Both the position numbers and the translations under genes were made by a program. From Terriglobia bacterium (GTDB lineage: Bacteria > Acidobacteriota > Terriglobia > Bryobacterales > Bryobacteraceae): DNA of 32,732 nucleotides. The DNA is taken from positions 1 through 32,732 of the forward strand of contig JANYJA010000071.1 of assembly GCA_025358575.1 (NCBI GenBank), given 5' to 3'. Below are positions 1-8,214 of this stretch, one piece after another. The notes under the pieces were generated by a model. It saw only the letters and a list, made by a program, of their open reading frames with translations. It had not been told where the DNA came from and searched no databases. The first letter of the stretch is position 1. Each line of letters starts with the position of its first letter.

Positions 1-885
1 ACGGAAACGCCTGGCCAGCGATGCTGCCAACACAGTATCCTGCCCGAGCGGCCACAGATCGGTCTCGGGCGACCTCCATCCGGTGCGCGCGCCTACGGCC
101 TCGCGCCACGCGCTTTGTACATCGACCGACGGGTCTTGCAATAACTGGAGCTCTTGCTTCTGAATTTCCGCCGCACCAGCCATTCCCGGTCTTTGATACA
201 GGCGGAACAGCGCGTCGATTTCGCGCCCGACACAGAAGGTCTCGTCGCCCTCAAAGCGCTCGACGGCGGCGCGCAATTTGCCGGGCAGCGCCGATTCGGC
301 AGCCAGCAACAACTGCGCATCAAGCCAGACGCCAGCCGCGCCCGCGACGAAACACGCCGCCGCGGAATGCATTCCAATGCCGCCGCGCACCCAAACCGGC
401 AGGGTGCTTTCCTGAAGCAACCGCTGTAACAAAACAAAACTGGTTTCTTCGCCGACGAAGCCGCCGGCTTCCTGACCCTTGGCGATAAAGCCATCGACGC
501 CCAATTCGGCACCGATCCGCGCTTCTTCGCCGGAAGTCACTTCGAGATAAATGGTGCGTGCGTCTTTCTTTGAACCGCGCGCGGCTTTGACCAGCTTGGC
601 GAGACGCGGGCTCCGGGCACCGGTGAAAATCACGGTGCGAATGGACGCGCTCAGGCCGGCAATTAATTCGGGCGTAATTGCGGCGAAAGCGTCGAGCGCC
701 ACCGCCTGGTTGCCGCTGCTTCGGGTAAATTTTTCAAGCCGCGCAAGAGCTGCCCGGGCTTGGTCGAGCGAGCCGGCCGCTTCAAGGTTCAATACTCCCG
801 ACGCGCCAAAACGGCACGCCGCGATCGCGATGGCGGGGTCGGGCAAGCCAGAAATATTAGACGCAAAAATCCCGAATGTTTTCAT
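1..885 (-). CDS. Nitronate monooxygenase/FabK-like domain, probable N-terminus of a polyketide synthase (partial)
   Basis: This frame is open from an ATG at 885 to the left window edge (295 codons), so the gene is cut. The translation starts MKTFGIFASN and reads as an FMN-binding TIM barrel of the nitronate monooxygenase/enoyl-reductase family. Signature stretches are DGFIAKGQEAGGFVGEE and WVRGGIGMHSAAACFVAGA, the latter being the usual phosphate/flavin-binding glycine region. The last visible residues (LWPLGQDTVLAASLARRF) go past the barrel, which suggests a longer multidomain protein, as in PUFA-synthase-like or glycolipid-type polyketide synthases that carry such an ER domain. A good GGAGG ribosome site lies just upstream of the ATG. 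The gene follows the ACP gene by 50 bp on the same strand, next to a ketosynthase gene. The PKS assignment is inferred from context; a stand-alone nitronate monooxygenase is the alternative. Confidence 0.75.
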   Translation of the reverse strand, partial: MKTFGIFASNISGLPDPAIAIAACRFGASGVLNLEAAGSLDQARAALARLEKFTRSSGNQAVALDAFAAITPELIAGLSASIRTVIFTGARSPRLAKLVKAARGSKKDARTIYLEVTSGEEARIGAELGVDGFIAKGQEAGGFVGEETSFVLLQRLLQESTLPVWVRGGIGMHSAAACFVAGAAGVWLDAQLLLAAESALPGKLRAAVERFEGDETFCVGREIDALFRLYQRPGMAGAAEIQKQELQLLQDPSVDVQSAWREAVGARTGWRSPETDLWPLGQDTVLAASLARRFR

Positions 886-935
886 CGGATCCTCCGGTGC
901 AAACGCATTCTCTGTGGAATCGAAATCGAGGCAGT

Positions 936-1559
936 CTACGCGGTGACGCCGACCGATTCAGTCCCTACCGGCGAAGCCACGCGGGCCGCGGCCAAATGGG
1001 AATATGGACCTTTGTACATCGCTTGAGCCCACTCGCGGTTGATCTCATCGCCAGACCGCAGAGTCACTTCGGCTCCGCAGGCCGAGCACTTCATCCGAAA
1101 TCCGAGCGATGCCGTCATGGGCCCGCCGCAAGTGGCGCACTCCCGCGGAGTAAATTGCAATAGGCCGTGAATCATGCTTATCCAGGTGGAAACCTTCAGA
1201 AAATAACGGTTCACGTCCTTGATGGAAACAGTATGGCCCGAGACGAACAAGGCTGCATCCTCGGGAGGCATGCGCCGCGCCAGCAATTCCTTGCCGGTCT
1301 CGGTCAGCATGTGGTCCTTTTCGAGAACACCGGTGCCAAAGACGTCGGAAGCCGTCTGAAGAAGAGTCTTCTCCGGAAGCCAGATATTGAACTGCGACTC
1401 CACTTCCATCGCGATCTCGATCATGTCGAGCGATTCCGCGCCAATATCATGCAGAAATACTTGCGGTTTGACAGTTTGAGGATCCAGATGCAGGCTGTCG
1501 CCAACGATCTGGGCAAATTTATCGGAAATTTCGGACTCGCTAATAACCCCTAAAGACAT
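936..1559 (-). CDS. Acyl carrier protein fused to a C-terminal zinc ribbon
   Basis: This 207-residue protein has an N-terminal acyl carrier domain (about residues 5-80). The motif GAESLDMIEI places the phosphopantetheine-carrying serine at residue 43. A linker region follows, then a zinc-ribbon-like pair of CxxC knuckles, C141-x2-C144 and C158-x2-C161, and a short tail. Ordinary ACPs are about 80 residues, so the extension of more than 120 residues is unusual. The ATG at 1559 is preceded by GGAGGA at a good distance. The ketosynthase gene ends 96 bp upstream and the flavin reductase/PKS gene starts 50 bp downstream, so the carrier probably holds the acyl chain that these enzymes extend and reduce. 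The zinc-ribbon function is unknown; protein-protein docking is a guess. Confidence 0.85.
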   Translation of the reverse strand: MSLGVISESEISDKFAQIVGDSLHLDPQTVKPQVFLHDIGAESLDMIEIAMEVESQFNIWLPEKTLLQTASDVFGTGVLEKDHMLTETGKELLARRMPPEDAALFVSGHTVSIKDVNRYFLKVSTWISMIHGLLQFTPRECATCGGPMTASLGFRMKCSACGAEVTLRSGDEINREWAQAMYKGPYSHLAAARVASPVGTESVGVTA

Positions 1560-1655
1560 AAATCAGTTCCTCCAAATAAACAAAATTTTGATGCTTCGTG
1601 CCTGGCTCTAAAAAACGTGCTGTTATGAAACTGCTGTAAAACTTGAAATCGACGA

Positions 1656-2957
1656 TCATGCTTCGCTCCAACGACGCACCGCCAGAGAAGCGTTCTGGCC
1701 CCCAAACGCGAAAGCGTTCACCAACGCAGCTCGCACTTGCGCGGAGCGGCTCTGGTTGGGAACATAATCCAAATCGCACTCGGGGTCCGCGTGATGCAGG
1801 TGCATGGTGGGCGGGACGCAATCATGCTTCATCGATTGCACGGCGAATATTAGATTGCAAACACCCGCCGCTGAAATGGTATGGCCAATCTGCCCTTTGT
1901 TCGAGGAAACCATCAGGCGCCGAGCGTGGCCGCCGAAGACCCGCTTGATGGCGGCTGTCTCGCCGGGATCGTTTTTCGGGGTGGAAGTGCCATGGGCCGC
2001 AATGTAATCGATTTCGTCCATCGCCGTCCCGCCATCGGCCAAAGCCAATTGCATGGCGCGGGCTTCGGGAACGCCGTCAGGCGAGGGGTCGGTGAGCGTG
2101 CCGGCATTCAGCGTGGAACCGAAACCGGTCAACTCGGCGTGGATGCGGGCGCCACGAGAGAGCGCGCTCTCGAGCGATTCCAGAATCACGGCGCCCGCGC
2201 CTTCGCCCATCACAAAGCCATCGCGCATTCGGTCAAAAGGGCGCGAAGCTTCATCCGGATTGTCGCTGCGGCTGAGCGCGCCAAGAAGCGCAAAAGCCAA
2301 AATGCTGATCGGACTGACTAACGCGGTGCTGCCGCCGGCGAGCATGGCGGTGGCCTCTCCGCGGCGAATCGTTCGGAACGCTTCGCCGATCGCGTGGGCG
2401 CTGGCGGCGCACGCGGTATCGTTGACGCTAGCGGGCCCGCCCAAGCCAAACAGGCGCGCGGTAGTGCTGGCGATGGTGTCGCCCAGACGGCGCACAAAAC
2501 CGTTTTGCGGTTGCAGGCCTTCGCGGGCGAAGCGCGCCATATCCAGACGTTTATGGTCGGGCGTGCGCATCCGAAAATATTCTTTGAGCAGGTTCACGTC
2601 GAGGTAATTGACAGATGTCCCGATGGACACGCCAATCCGCGCGGCATCGATGGGAGCGCGATGAAGTCCTGCGTCACGGACGGCTTCCGCGGCGGGAGGC
2701 AAAAACAAACGCACCGTGCGGCGGCACCAGTTGCCGGGAAAGCCGCTCAACCCAGACTCGCGCGGTATGTGCCGGGCTTCGGCTGCGACTTTGGTCGAAT
2801 ACTCGGCCGGGTCCCAAAAGCTAATGGGAGCGATCCCGTTCTCTCCCGCAATCAAACGCCGCCAGCAAGCGGGCAAGTCGGGCCCCAGAGACGTGCTGAG
2901 GCCCATCCCCGTAATCACCACCCGATTTCGTCCACTTCTGGCCACGTTCGTTTGCAT
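1656..2957 (-). CDS. Beta-ketoacyl-ACP synthase (KAS II/FabF-like)
   Basis: This 433-residue protein belongs to the thiolase-fold ketosynthases, which condense malonyl-ACP with an acyl chain in fatty-acid or polyketide synthesis. The catalytic triad is visible: Cys183 in NDTACAAS, His322 in AAHGTSTPKND, and His359 in KGQIGHTISAAG. The C-terminal NAFAFGGQNASL motif is also present. Length matches the family (about 410-430). Neighbours are an ACP fusion downstream and an APS kinase upstream that ends 5 bp before this start. The ATG at 2957 is almost fused to an AGGGAG sequence, so a GTG four codons further in is a possible alternative start. It could be a housekeeping FabF, but the dedicated ACP and the PKS-like reductase suggest a secondary pathway. 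Confidence 0.9.
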   Translation of the reverse strand: MQTNVARSGRNRVVITGMGLSTSLGPDLPACWRRLIAGENGIAPISFWDPAEYSTKVAAEARHIPRESGLSGFPGNWCRRTVRLFLPPAAEAVRDAGLHRAPIDAARIGVSIGTSVNYLDVNLLKEYFRMRTPDHKRLDMARFAREGLQPQNGFVRRLGDTIASTTARLFGLGGPASVNDTACAASAHAIGEAFRTIRRGEATAMLAGGSTALVSPISILAFALLGALSRSDNPDEASRPFDRMRDGFVMGEGAGAVILESLESALSRGARIHAELTGFGSTLNAGTLTDPSPDGVPEARAMQLALADGGTAMDEIDYIAAHGTSTPKNDPGETAAIKRVFGGHARRLMVSSNKGQIGHTISAAGVCNLIFAVQSMKHDCVPPTMHLHHADPECDLDYVPNQSRSAQVRAALVNAFAFGGQNASLAVRRWSEA

Positions 2958-2962
2958 CTCCC

Positions 2963-4549
2963 TTAATTCGCGCTCAACGCTTCAATGAAACCCTGGTTCG
3001 CCAAATAACGCAGAATCTCCAGCGCGTTCTCTTCCGGGGTCCGCATGGCCGTTGGCAGCGTGATCTCGGGCGAAGCCGGCGGTTCGTAGGGATCATCTAC
3101 TCCAGTGAATCCGCGGATCTCCCCGTTTCGCGCCTTGGCGTAAAAACCTTTCACGTCGCGCCGTTCACAGATGCTGGCGGGCGTATCGACGAAGACCTCG
3201 ATGAAATGGCCTTCGGGCAGCATGGACCGGACCTGCTTTCGTGTCGCGGCGTAAGGGCTGACGGCGGCACAAATCACAGCACCGCCGTGTTTTGAAATCT
3301 CGGAGGCCACAAAACCGATGCGCAGAATATTGGTGTCGCGATCGTCCCGCGAAAAGCTGAGACCTTTGGAAAGGTGCGTGCGCACGGCATCGCCGTCGAG
3401 GACCGTCAATTGGCGGCCGCTCCCGTTGAGCATCACGGTCAAGGCGTCGGCGATACTGCTCTTGCCAGCGCTGGGAAGCCCGGTGAACCAGATTACGAAC
3501 CCTTGCCGCGCGCGCGGGGGATAAGCGGAATCAAGTATAGCCGCTACTTCGGGGCGCGCCAGCGATTCGGGCAGGGCGCGGCCAGCTTCGAGATAATCGC
3601 GTCTAATGTCGTGCGGCGCGGGAGTGCTTACCGGGGCGACCCGAGTCACTATTTCAACTCCGATGGCGGCGGAGTGCATCCGGGCTAAATCGGCATGTTC
3701 CGCAGCCACAACAACATGGGTGGCTCCGCAATTGCGCAGCATCAAAGCTTGCAGCAGCGCGCCGCGGCCCCCGGCCGAATCCGAGCTAAGCGGCAGCAGA
3801 TTCAGCAGAGTGGAGGCGCGTTCGAAATGTCGCTCGACCAGCGCACGGCAGGCGCGAATCCGCGCATACTGTTCCATGTCGCCCGCGCGGTCGGCGCTCT
3901 CAAGAACGTGAATGAGCAACGCGGAATCTTCGGCCGCGGACTTCAAGATTTCTTCGTCGGAACGATAGAGGGGCCCTTGCGTCGCAAAGCCAACCCTGCG
4001 AGTGAATCCAGCCTGCTTGAACCATGCGCGGATTTCCTCCGGGCTGCGGCGAAGTTCAGGAAAATCCAGATGCCGGGGCAATTCCAGAAGATGCAGCGCC
4101 CCGCTAATACAAAACGGCGACGAATCGGCGATCTCCGAACTAGCAAAGGCTTCCGCTTCCGCTTCAAAGTCACGCTCGAAGACCTCAGCGACGTCCATAA
4201 CCGCTAGAAGGTTATTCTTGGAACTTCGGAACGCCAGCGACTGGCCCGATTGGATACCTTTGGGGTCCGAAACCTTCAGGATCACGGGCAACGGGAAAAA
4301 ACTACCGTCCACCAGGCGCAGTGCACGAAGAGTGGTGCGATAGTCAGCTTCGCCGACAAAAGAATTCAGAGGCGCCAGGATTCCGCTGGCCAGAAGTTCC
4401 AGATTTGCAAGCGCGTGCCCGGAGATCTGGATCGAGGGCAAATCAATCGCCTGGCGCGCCAGCGCGTCGCGCTCGCCAGTCCCGGCGATCATGCCAAACG
4501 GGCGATTTTGACTAGAAAATGAAGACGATGCCACCATATCGGGGGCCAT
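2963..4549 (-). CDS. cysC: APS kinase with a degenerate N-terminal ATP-sulfurylase-like domain
   Basis: The 528-residue protein has two parts. Residues about 20-340 align with ATP sulfurylase, with the PUA-like N-terminus (LELLASGILAPLNSFVG) recognisable. Residues about 348-520 are an APS kinase with an intact P-loop GLPSAGKSS (357-365), the DGDAVR motif (385-390) and the GLSFSRDDRDTNILRIG stretch. In the sulfurylase part, the site where the family has QTRNPLHRAHE reads ATQGPLYRSDE at about 189-199, and the GRDHAG loop reads AAEHAD at about 282-287, so the catalytic Arg, Asn and both His are missing. The likely activity is therefore only ATP + APS to PAPS, with the dead domain binding, regulating or holding the structure. 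It lies between a TauE/SafE permease and a ketosynthase. Confidence 0.88.
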   Translation of the reverse strand: MAPDMVASSSFSSQNRPFGMIAGTGERDALARQAIDLPSIQISGHALANLELLASGILAPLNSFVGEADYRTTLRALRLVDGSFFPLPVILKVSDPKGIQSGQSLAFRSSKNNLLAVMDVAEVFERDFEAEAEAFASSEIADSSPFCISGALHLLELPRHLDFPELRRSPEEIRAWFKQAGFTRRVGFATQGPLYRSDEEILKSAAEDSALLIHVLESADRAGDMEQYARIRACRALVERHFERASTLLNLLPLSSDSAGGRGALLQALMLRNCGATHVVVAAEHADLARMHSAAIGVEIVTRVAPVSTPAPHDIRRDYLEAGRALPESLARPEVAAILDSAYPPRARQGFVIWFTGLPSAGKSSIADALTVMLNGSGRQLTVLDGDAVRTHLSKGLSFSRDDRDTNILRIGFVASEISKHGGAVICAAVSPYAATRKQVRSMLPEGHFIEVFVDTPASICERRDVKGFYAKARNGEIRGFTGVDDPYEPPASPEITLPTAMRTPEENALEILRYLANQGFIEALSAN

Positions 4550-4598
4550 AGGAAGTTCCCGGTTGAAAGAATTGTAAATATTTGTATTGTATTGCTAA

Positions 4599-5369
4599 TT
4601 ACACTAGCTTAACGCCAGTTGCAAATAACAGCAAGCCCAATCCCATGCGCAAGGGGCGCGCGGGGAGCCGAGGAGCTAAGTAAGATCCCAGTAGAACTCC
4701 CGGCACCGAGCCTGCCAGCAGAATTGGAACCAGGGACCACTCGACATTGCCCGCTTTCGCTTGCAGCATACCGGTGGCGGTCACCAGGATTGCGGCGTGG
4801 AAAACATCGGTGCCAACTACGCGCGAGGGCGAATTTGGATACAACATGATCAGGAAAGGCGCGATCAGCGACCCGCTGCCCACCGAGGTCACCCCAACGG
4901 CCACACCGATCACCGCCCCCCAAATGACGGTGGCGGCGACGGCATGTTTCTTAACGAAATTGGATTTTGTTTCCAGAATTGGCCCGCGGATCGCTCGATA
5001 AATCATCATCACCGCCCCGATGACTAGCACGACGCCAATAGCGCGGCGGACGTATTCCTCGGGATTGATGCCGTGATGGCGGCAGTAGCCGATCGTCAGG
5101 AAGCCAATGATTCCGCCTGGGACGCTTCCGCAGGCGAGTTGCAAGGCGACTCGCAAATCCACCGTGCCCTGTTTCCAGTGCATCCAGGCGCCGACAATTT
5201 TCGTTACCGCGCCGTATGCAAGGTCCGTTCCAACGGCCAGCAGCGGGCGCATACCCGCCACTAACACCAGGAAAGGTGTCATTAACGCGGCGCCGCCCAT
5301 GCTGGTCAATCCGACCAGAATTCCGACGACAAAACTCATTGCTAAAAGGGCTATATGATTGTTAGACAT
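4599..5369 (-). CDS. TauE/SafE family membrane transporter
   Basis: The 256-residue protein is almost entirely hydrophobic and fits a multi-span inner-membrane permease of the TauE/SafE (DUF81) family, members of which export sulfite, sulfonates or other small anions. An internal two-fold repeat is visible: GLTSMGGAALMTPFL...VGTDLAYGA...GSVPGGIIG in the first half and GVTSVGSGSLIAPFL...VGTDVFHAA...GSVPGVLLG in the second. This is the expected inverted-repeat architecture. The gene lies 49 bp upstream of the APS-kinase fusion on the same strand, which favours a sulfur-linked substrate, although substrate cannot be read from sequence. The start at 5369 is the first ATG of the frame and gives the normal family N-terminus. 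Confidence 0.88.
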   Translation of the reverse strand: MSNNHIALLAMSFVVGILVGLTSMGGAALMTPFLVLVAGMRPLLAVGTDLAYGAVTKIVGAWMHWKQGTVDLRVALQLACGSVPGGIIGFLTIGYCRHHGINPEEYVRRAIGVVLVIGAVMMIYRAIRGPILETKSNFVKKHAVAATVIWGAVIGVAVGVTSVGSGSLIAPFLIMLYPNSPSRVVGTDVFHAAILVTATGMLQAKAGNVEWSLVPILLAGSVPGVLLGSYLAPRLPARPLRMGLGLLLFATGVKLV

Positions 5370-5617
5370 TGCTCTATACCTACCCCCGGTTTCCGCAGTC
5401 AGGGCGGTCAGGCCTCATTAAAAACTGCGCGTAACCGAATCCGGCAGAGGACGCAAAACAAGCCGGAAACGGCTGTAACTCGGCCCTCTTTCGCGTGGAA
5501 CGGAGGCCGCAGTACTCTATCTGATTGAGCTATGTTACGGGCAAAACGACAGTTAAGTCAAGAGAATTCTGCGCTACAACCCTTGGTACCAGAATCGGAT
5601 TGTTTCAATTACATTTC
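5370..5617. other. Intergenic region with a tRNA-like 5' half
   Basis: These 248 bases contain no convincing gene. On the minus strand, about 5542 to 5501 reads like the 5' half of a tRNA: TAGCTCAATCAGATAGAG resembles a D-arm and GGCCTCCG resembles the anticodon region of tRNA-Arg(CCG). The anticodon stem and the acceptor 3' strand do not pair properly and no standard T-arm follows. It is treated as a possible tRNA remnant, not as a gene. The region must also hold the promoter of the TauE gene, but no clear -35/-10 pair was found. Confidence 0.3.
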
Positions 5618-6886
5618 TTACTCGTAACGTAAACAAACGATCGGGTCGAGGCTGGCCGCACGCTTGGCGGGATAGTAACCAAAAAAAACTCCGGCTACCA
5701 CGGACATCGCAACTCCCAGAGCAATCCAAAAAACCGAAAGGGTAGCTGGCACGGAAGGCACGAAGTGGCGCACTAGCGCCGCCAGCGTCGCTCCCAGAGC
5801 AATTCCAATCACGCCGCCAATCAGAGTTAACATGACCGCCTCCATCAGGAACTGAACCTTGATATCGGAGCGGCGCGCCCCAAGCGCCTTGCGAACGCCA
5901 ATTTCCTTGGTGCGCTCGGTGACGGAAATCAACATAATATTCATAACGCCAATCCCGCCGACCACAAGACCCACGGAACTAATTAGAACGGTAAGAATAA
6001 ACAGCGCGCTAGTTAGATCGTCCCACAATTTCGCCAGGAAGTCGGGCGAATTAATTTCGAAATCATTATCGCTCCGGGTCACGCCCCTGCGGCGGCGCAT
6101 GGCTTCGGTCACCTCGTCGACAGCCCGGTCGAGGCGCACATTATCGGGAACGGCAAAGGCGATAATCAGTTCGCGCACCTCGGGATATTCCTTGCGGAAC
6201 GTTGTAAACGGGATACAGGCAAACTGGTCGACGCCAGGCCGCCCGAATAGTCCTGGGTCCTTTTCGAAAATTCCGATCACCTGATACATTTTGCCATTGA
6301 GGCGGACCGATTTGCCGATGGGGTCGGTATGCGAGAATAGCGATTCCGCGATGGCCGAGCCGAGAACCACCACGTAGGGCGAGTGTTCAAGATCGAAACG
6401 CGAAATGAACCGGCCCTGAGCGACCGAAAACAGGGGCATGGCCCGGTCGAAATCTGGCTCCACGCCGCGCACGATAACCCGCTGCACGTTCTCATTTTCA
6501 AAGCGGATATCGTTGGCCTCGCCCGCCTTAAACCCATCCGTAAAAGAAGGGCGGTTGCCGAAGACCGTCGCGAATTCAATTAGCGGGCAACTGGTCTGCA
6601 AGTATTGCGAATCGGTCGCCTGGATATACTTTCGGATGCGGATCTTTTGCGGCAGCCTCAGCACGTTGATGCCGAACGGGACACGCGTAATGAAAAAAGT
6701 CCGCGAGCCGATCAACTGGACGCGATTTTGTACCGTCTTGTTCAAGCCTTCAATAATGGCGGCCACGGCAATCACGGAAGTGACACCGATTACGATCCCC
6801 AGCATAGTGAGGCTCGACCGCATCTTATGCGACTTCAGCGCATCGATTGCGGACGACCAGTTTTCGCGCATTTCGACCAATGTCAT
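5618..6886 (-). CDS. MacB/FtsX-like ABC transporter permease (second of pair)
   Basis: A 422-residue permease of the MacB/FtsX family, type VII ABC transporters that work as mechanotransmission devices in efflux or lipoprotein handling. It has an N-terminal transmembrane helix after HKMRSSLTMLGIVIGV, a large periplasmic MacB-type domain, and a C-terminal FtsX domain with the hallmark ISVTERTKEIGVRKALGARR loop and three hydrophobic spans. The frame stays open upstream to 7093, but that part overlaps the previous permease and looks like shadow sequence. The ATG at 6886 gives the family N-terminus and lies 7 bp after the upstream stop, so the two are co-translated. No ATPase subunit (MacB nucleotide-binding domain or LolD-like) lies next to it. 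Confidence 0.9.
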   Translation of the reverse strand: MTLVEMRENWSSAIDALKSHKMRSSLTMLGIVIGVTSVIAVAAIIEGLNKTVQNRVQLIGSRTFFITRVPFGINVLRLPQKIRIRKYIQATDSQYLQTSCPLIEFATVFGNRPSFTDGFKAGEANDIRFENENVQRVIVRGVEPDFDRAMPLFSVAQGRFISRFDLEHSPYVVVLGSAIAESLFSHTDPIGKSVRLNGKMYQVIGIFEKDPGLFGRPGVDQFACIPFTTFRKEYPEVRELIIAFAVPDNVRLDRAVDEVTEAMRRRRGVTRSDNDFEINSPDFLAKLWDDLTSALFILTVLISSVGLVVGGIGVMNIMLISVTERTKEIGVRKALGARRSDIKVQFLMEAVMLTLIGGVIGIALGATLAALVRHFVPSVPATLSVFWIALGVAMSVVAGVFFGYYPAKRAASLDPIVCLRYE

Positions 6887-6893
6887 GAGGGTG

Positions 6894-8120
6894 TCACTCG
6901 GTCCGCAATGCCTCGATAGGGTCGAGATTGGCCGCGCGCAGGGCCGGATGAATCCCAAAGAAAAGCCCGATTCCGGAACTGAGGCCGATGCCGAGCAGCG
7001 CCACCCCAAGCTGAACCGACGCGGGAAAATCGGTAAACCGCTTGACCGCCAGCGCGGTAGCAAAGCCGAGACAGGTCCCGATGAACCCGCCAATCACGCA
7101 TTGCGTGACGCTCTCGCTCATAAACTGAAGCAAAATATCGCGCTTGGTGGCACCCAGGGCGCGACGGATTCCAATCTCCTTAGTCCGCTCGGTGACGCTC
7201 ACCAGCATCACATTCATGATCACGATGCCGCCCACGACCGCGGAAATCAGGCTGACCATGATAAACACTGAAAAGAAGGCGACGCTGATACTCTCCCAGA
7301 GCGAGATATACGTTTCAGCCGTCCCGAAATAGAAATCTTCGGGCTTATCGCTGGTAATGTGCCGGCGCGCCCGCAAAGCCAGCCGAGCCTCATCCATAGC
7401 CTGCTGGAATACGACCGCGCCGCCGCCCGATTTCACTTGAACCACCAAGCTGAGCACCGTGCCGCGCAGTCGCTGGTAAGTGGTCAGCGGAATCACCACA
7501 AAATTGTCTTGATCCTGCCCCAGAACGGAGCCTATTTTTTCATACGTGCCGATGATCTTAAACTCTTGCTGATCTACTGAAATAGCGCGGCCCAGTGGAT
7601 CGACACCAGCGAACAGTTGCTCCTGGAGTGCGCTTCCGATCAGGCACACATTGAGCGCCTTCTGTCCCTCGAATTCCGTTATGAAGCGACCCTGAAGGAT
7701 CGCGCGGGAATCGATATTGCCCATGGAGGCGGTTTGCCCGACCAGTTGGGTATCCTGCAACTCATGGTCGTGATACCGGCTGGTCACGGAAGTGACTACC
7801 TGGGCGCCTACGAAGTCGCAGTGCGGGCAGCGCTCCGCGACAGCGCGCACGTCGTCGTTATTTAAGTGCTTGTTACGCAGCGCGCGTATCATTTCGTGAA
7901 AGTTGCGGGCCACGAACGGCACATTGGCTATTTGAAAAACATCGGTCCCCAGATTAACGATCTTGTGCTCCACGTAGACGTTGGCACCCTGGATCAGGGT
8001 CATGACCGTGATCAGGGTGGCAACGCCCATGGTCAAGCCAAGCATCGTGAGGTTGGAACGCAGGCGATGATTCCTGATCGAGTCAAATGTAAAATGCACG
8101 CTGTCGCGCAACGAGAGCAT
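6894..8120 (-). CDS. MacB/FtsX-like ABC transporter permease (first of pair)
   Basis: This protein of about 408 residues is a paralogue of the next gene. It has an N-terminal span in SNLTMLGLTMGVATLITV, a MacB-type periplasmic domain with a GSALQEQLFAG segment, and a C-terminal FtsX domain with VSVTERTKEIGIRRALGAT followed by further spans. It ends DPIEALRTE, typical for the family. The ATG at 8120 was chosen because it yields the standard N-terminus MLSLRDSVHF. A GTG at 8189 would add 23 residues of atypical sequence; neither has a strong ribosome site. It is expected to form a heterodimer with its neighbour and to use an ATPase encoded elsewhere. Confidence 0.88.
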   Translation of the reverse strand: MLSLRDSVHFTFDSIRNHRLRSNLTMLGLTMGVATLITVMTLIQGANVYVEHKIVNLGTDVFQIANVPFVARNFHEMIRALRNKHLNNDDVRAVAERCPHCDFVGAQVVTSVTSRYHDHELQDTQLVGQTASMGNIDSRAILQGRFITEFEGQKALNVCLIGSALQEQLFAGVDPLGRAISVDQQEFKIIGTYEKIGSVLGQDQDNFVVIPLTTYQRLRGTVLSLVVQVKSGGGAVVFQQAMDEARLALRARRHITSDKPEDFYFGTAETYISLWESISVAFFSVFIMVSLISAVVGGIVIMNVMLVSVTERTKEIGIRRALGATKRDILLQFMSESVTQCVIGGFIGTCLGFATALAVKRFTDFPASVQLGVALLGIGLSSGIGLFFGIHPALRAANLDPIEALRTE

Positions 8121-8214
8121 GGAGTCTGAAGTGTCGGAACGATTTGTCGGTGCGGAGCCAGAATTCAAGGGAAACGGAGCGAAGCACACCGGTGCCCCGC
8201 CCCATCGACTGAAA

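Noticed and set aside
5461-5474. AGCCGGAAACGGCT hairpin as a terminator
   Set aside because: Only a 5-bp stem and no T-run on either strand.
6887-7093. N-terminal extension of the second permease (open to 7093)
   Set aside because: Overlaps the upstream permease by about 200 bases and is unlike the family; ATG 6886 gives the normal N-terminus.
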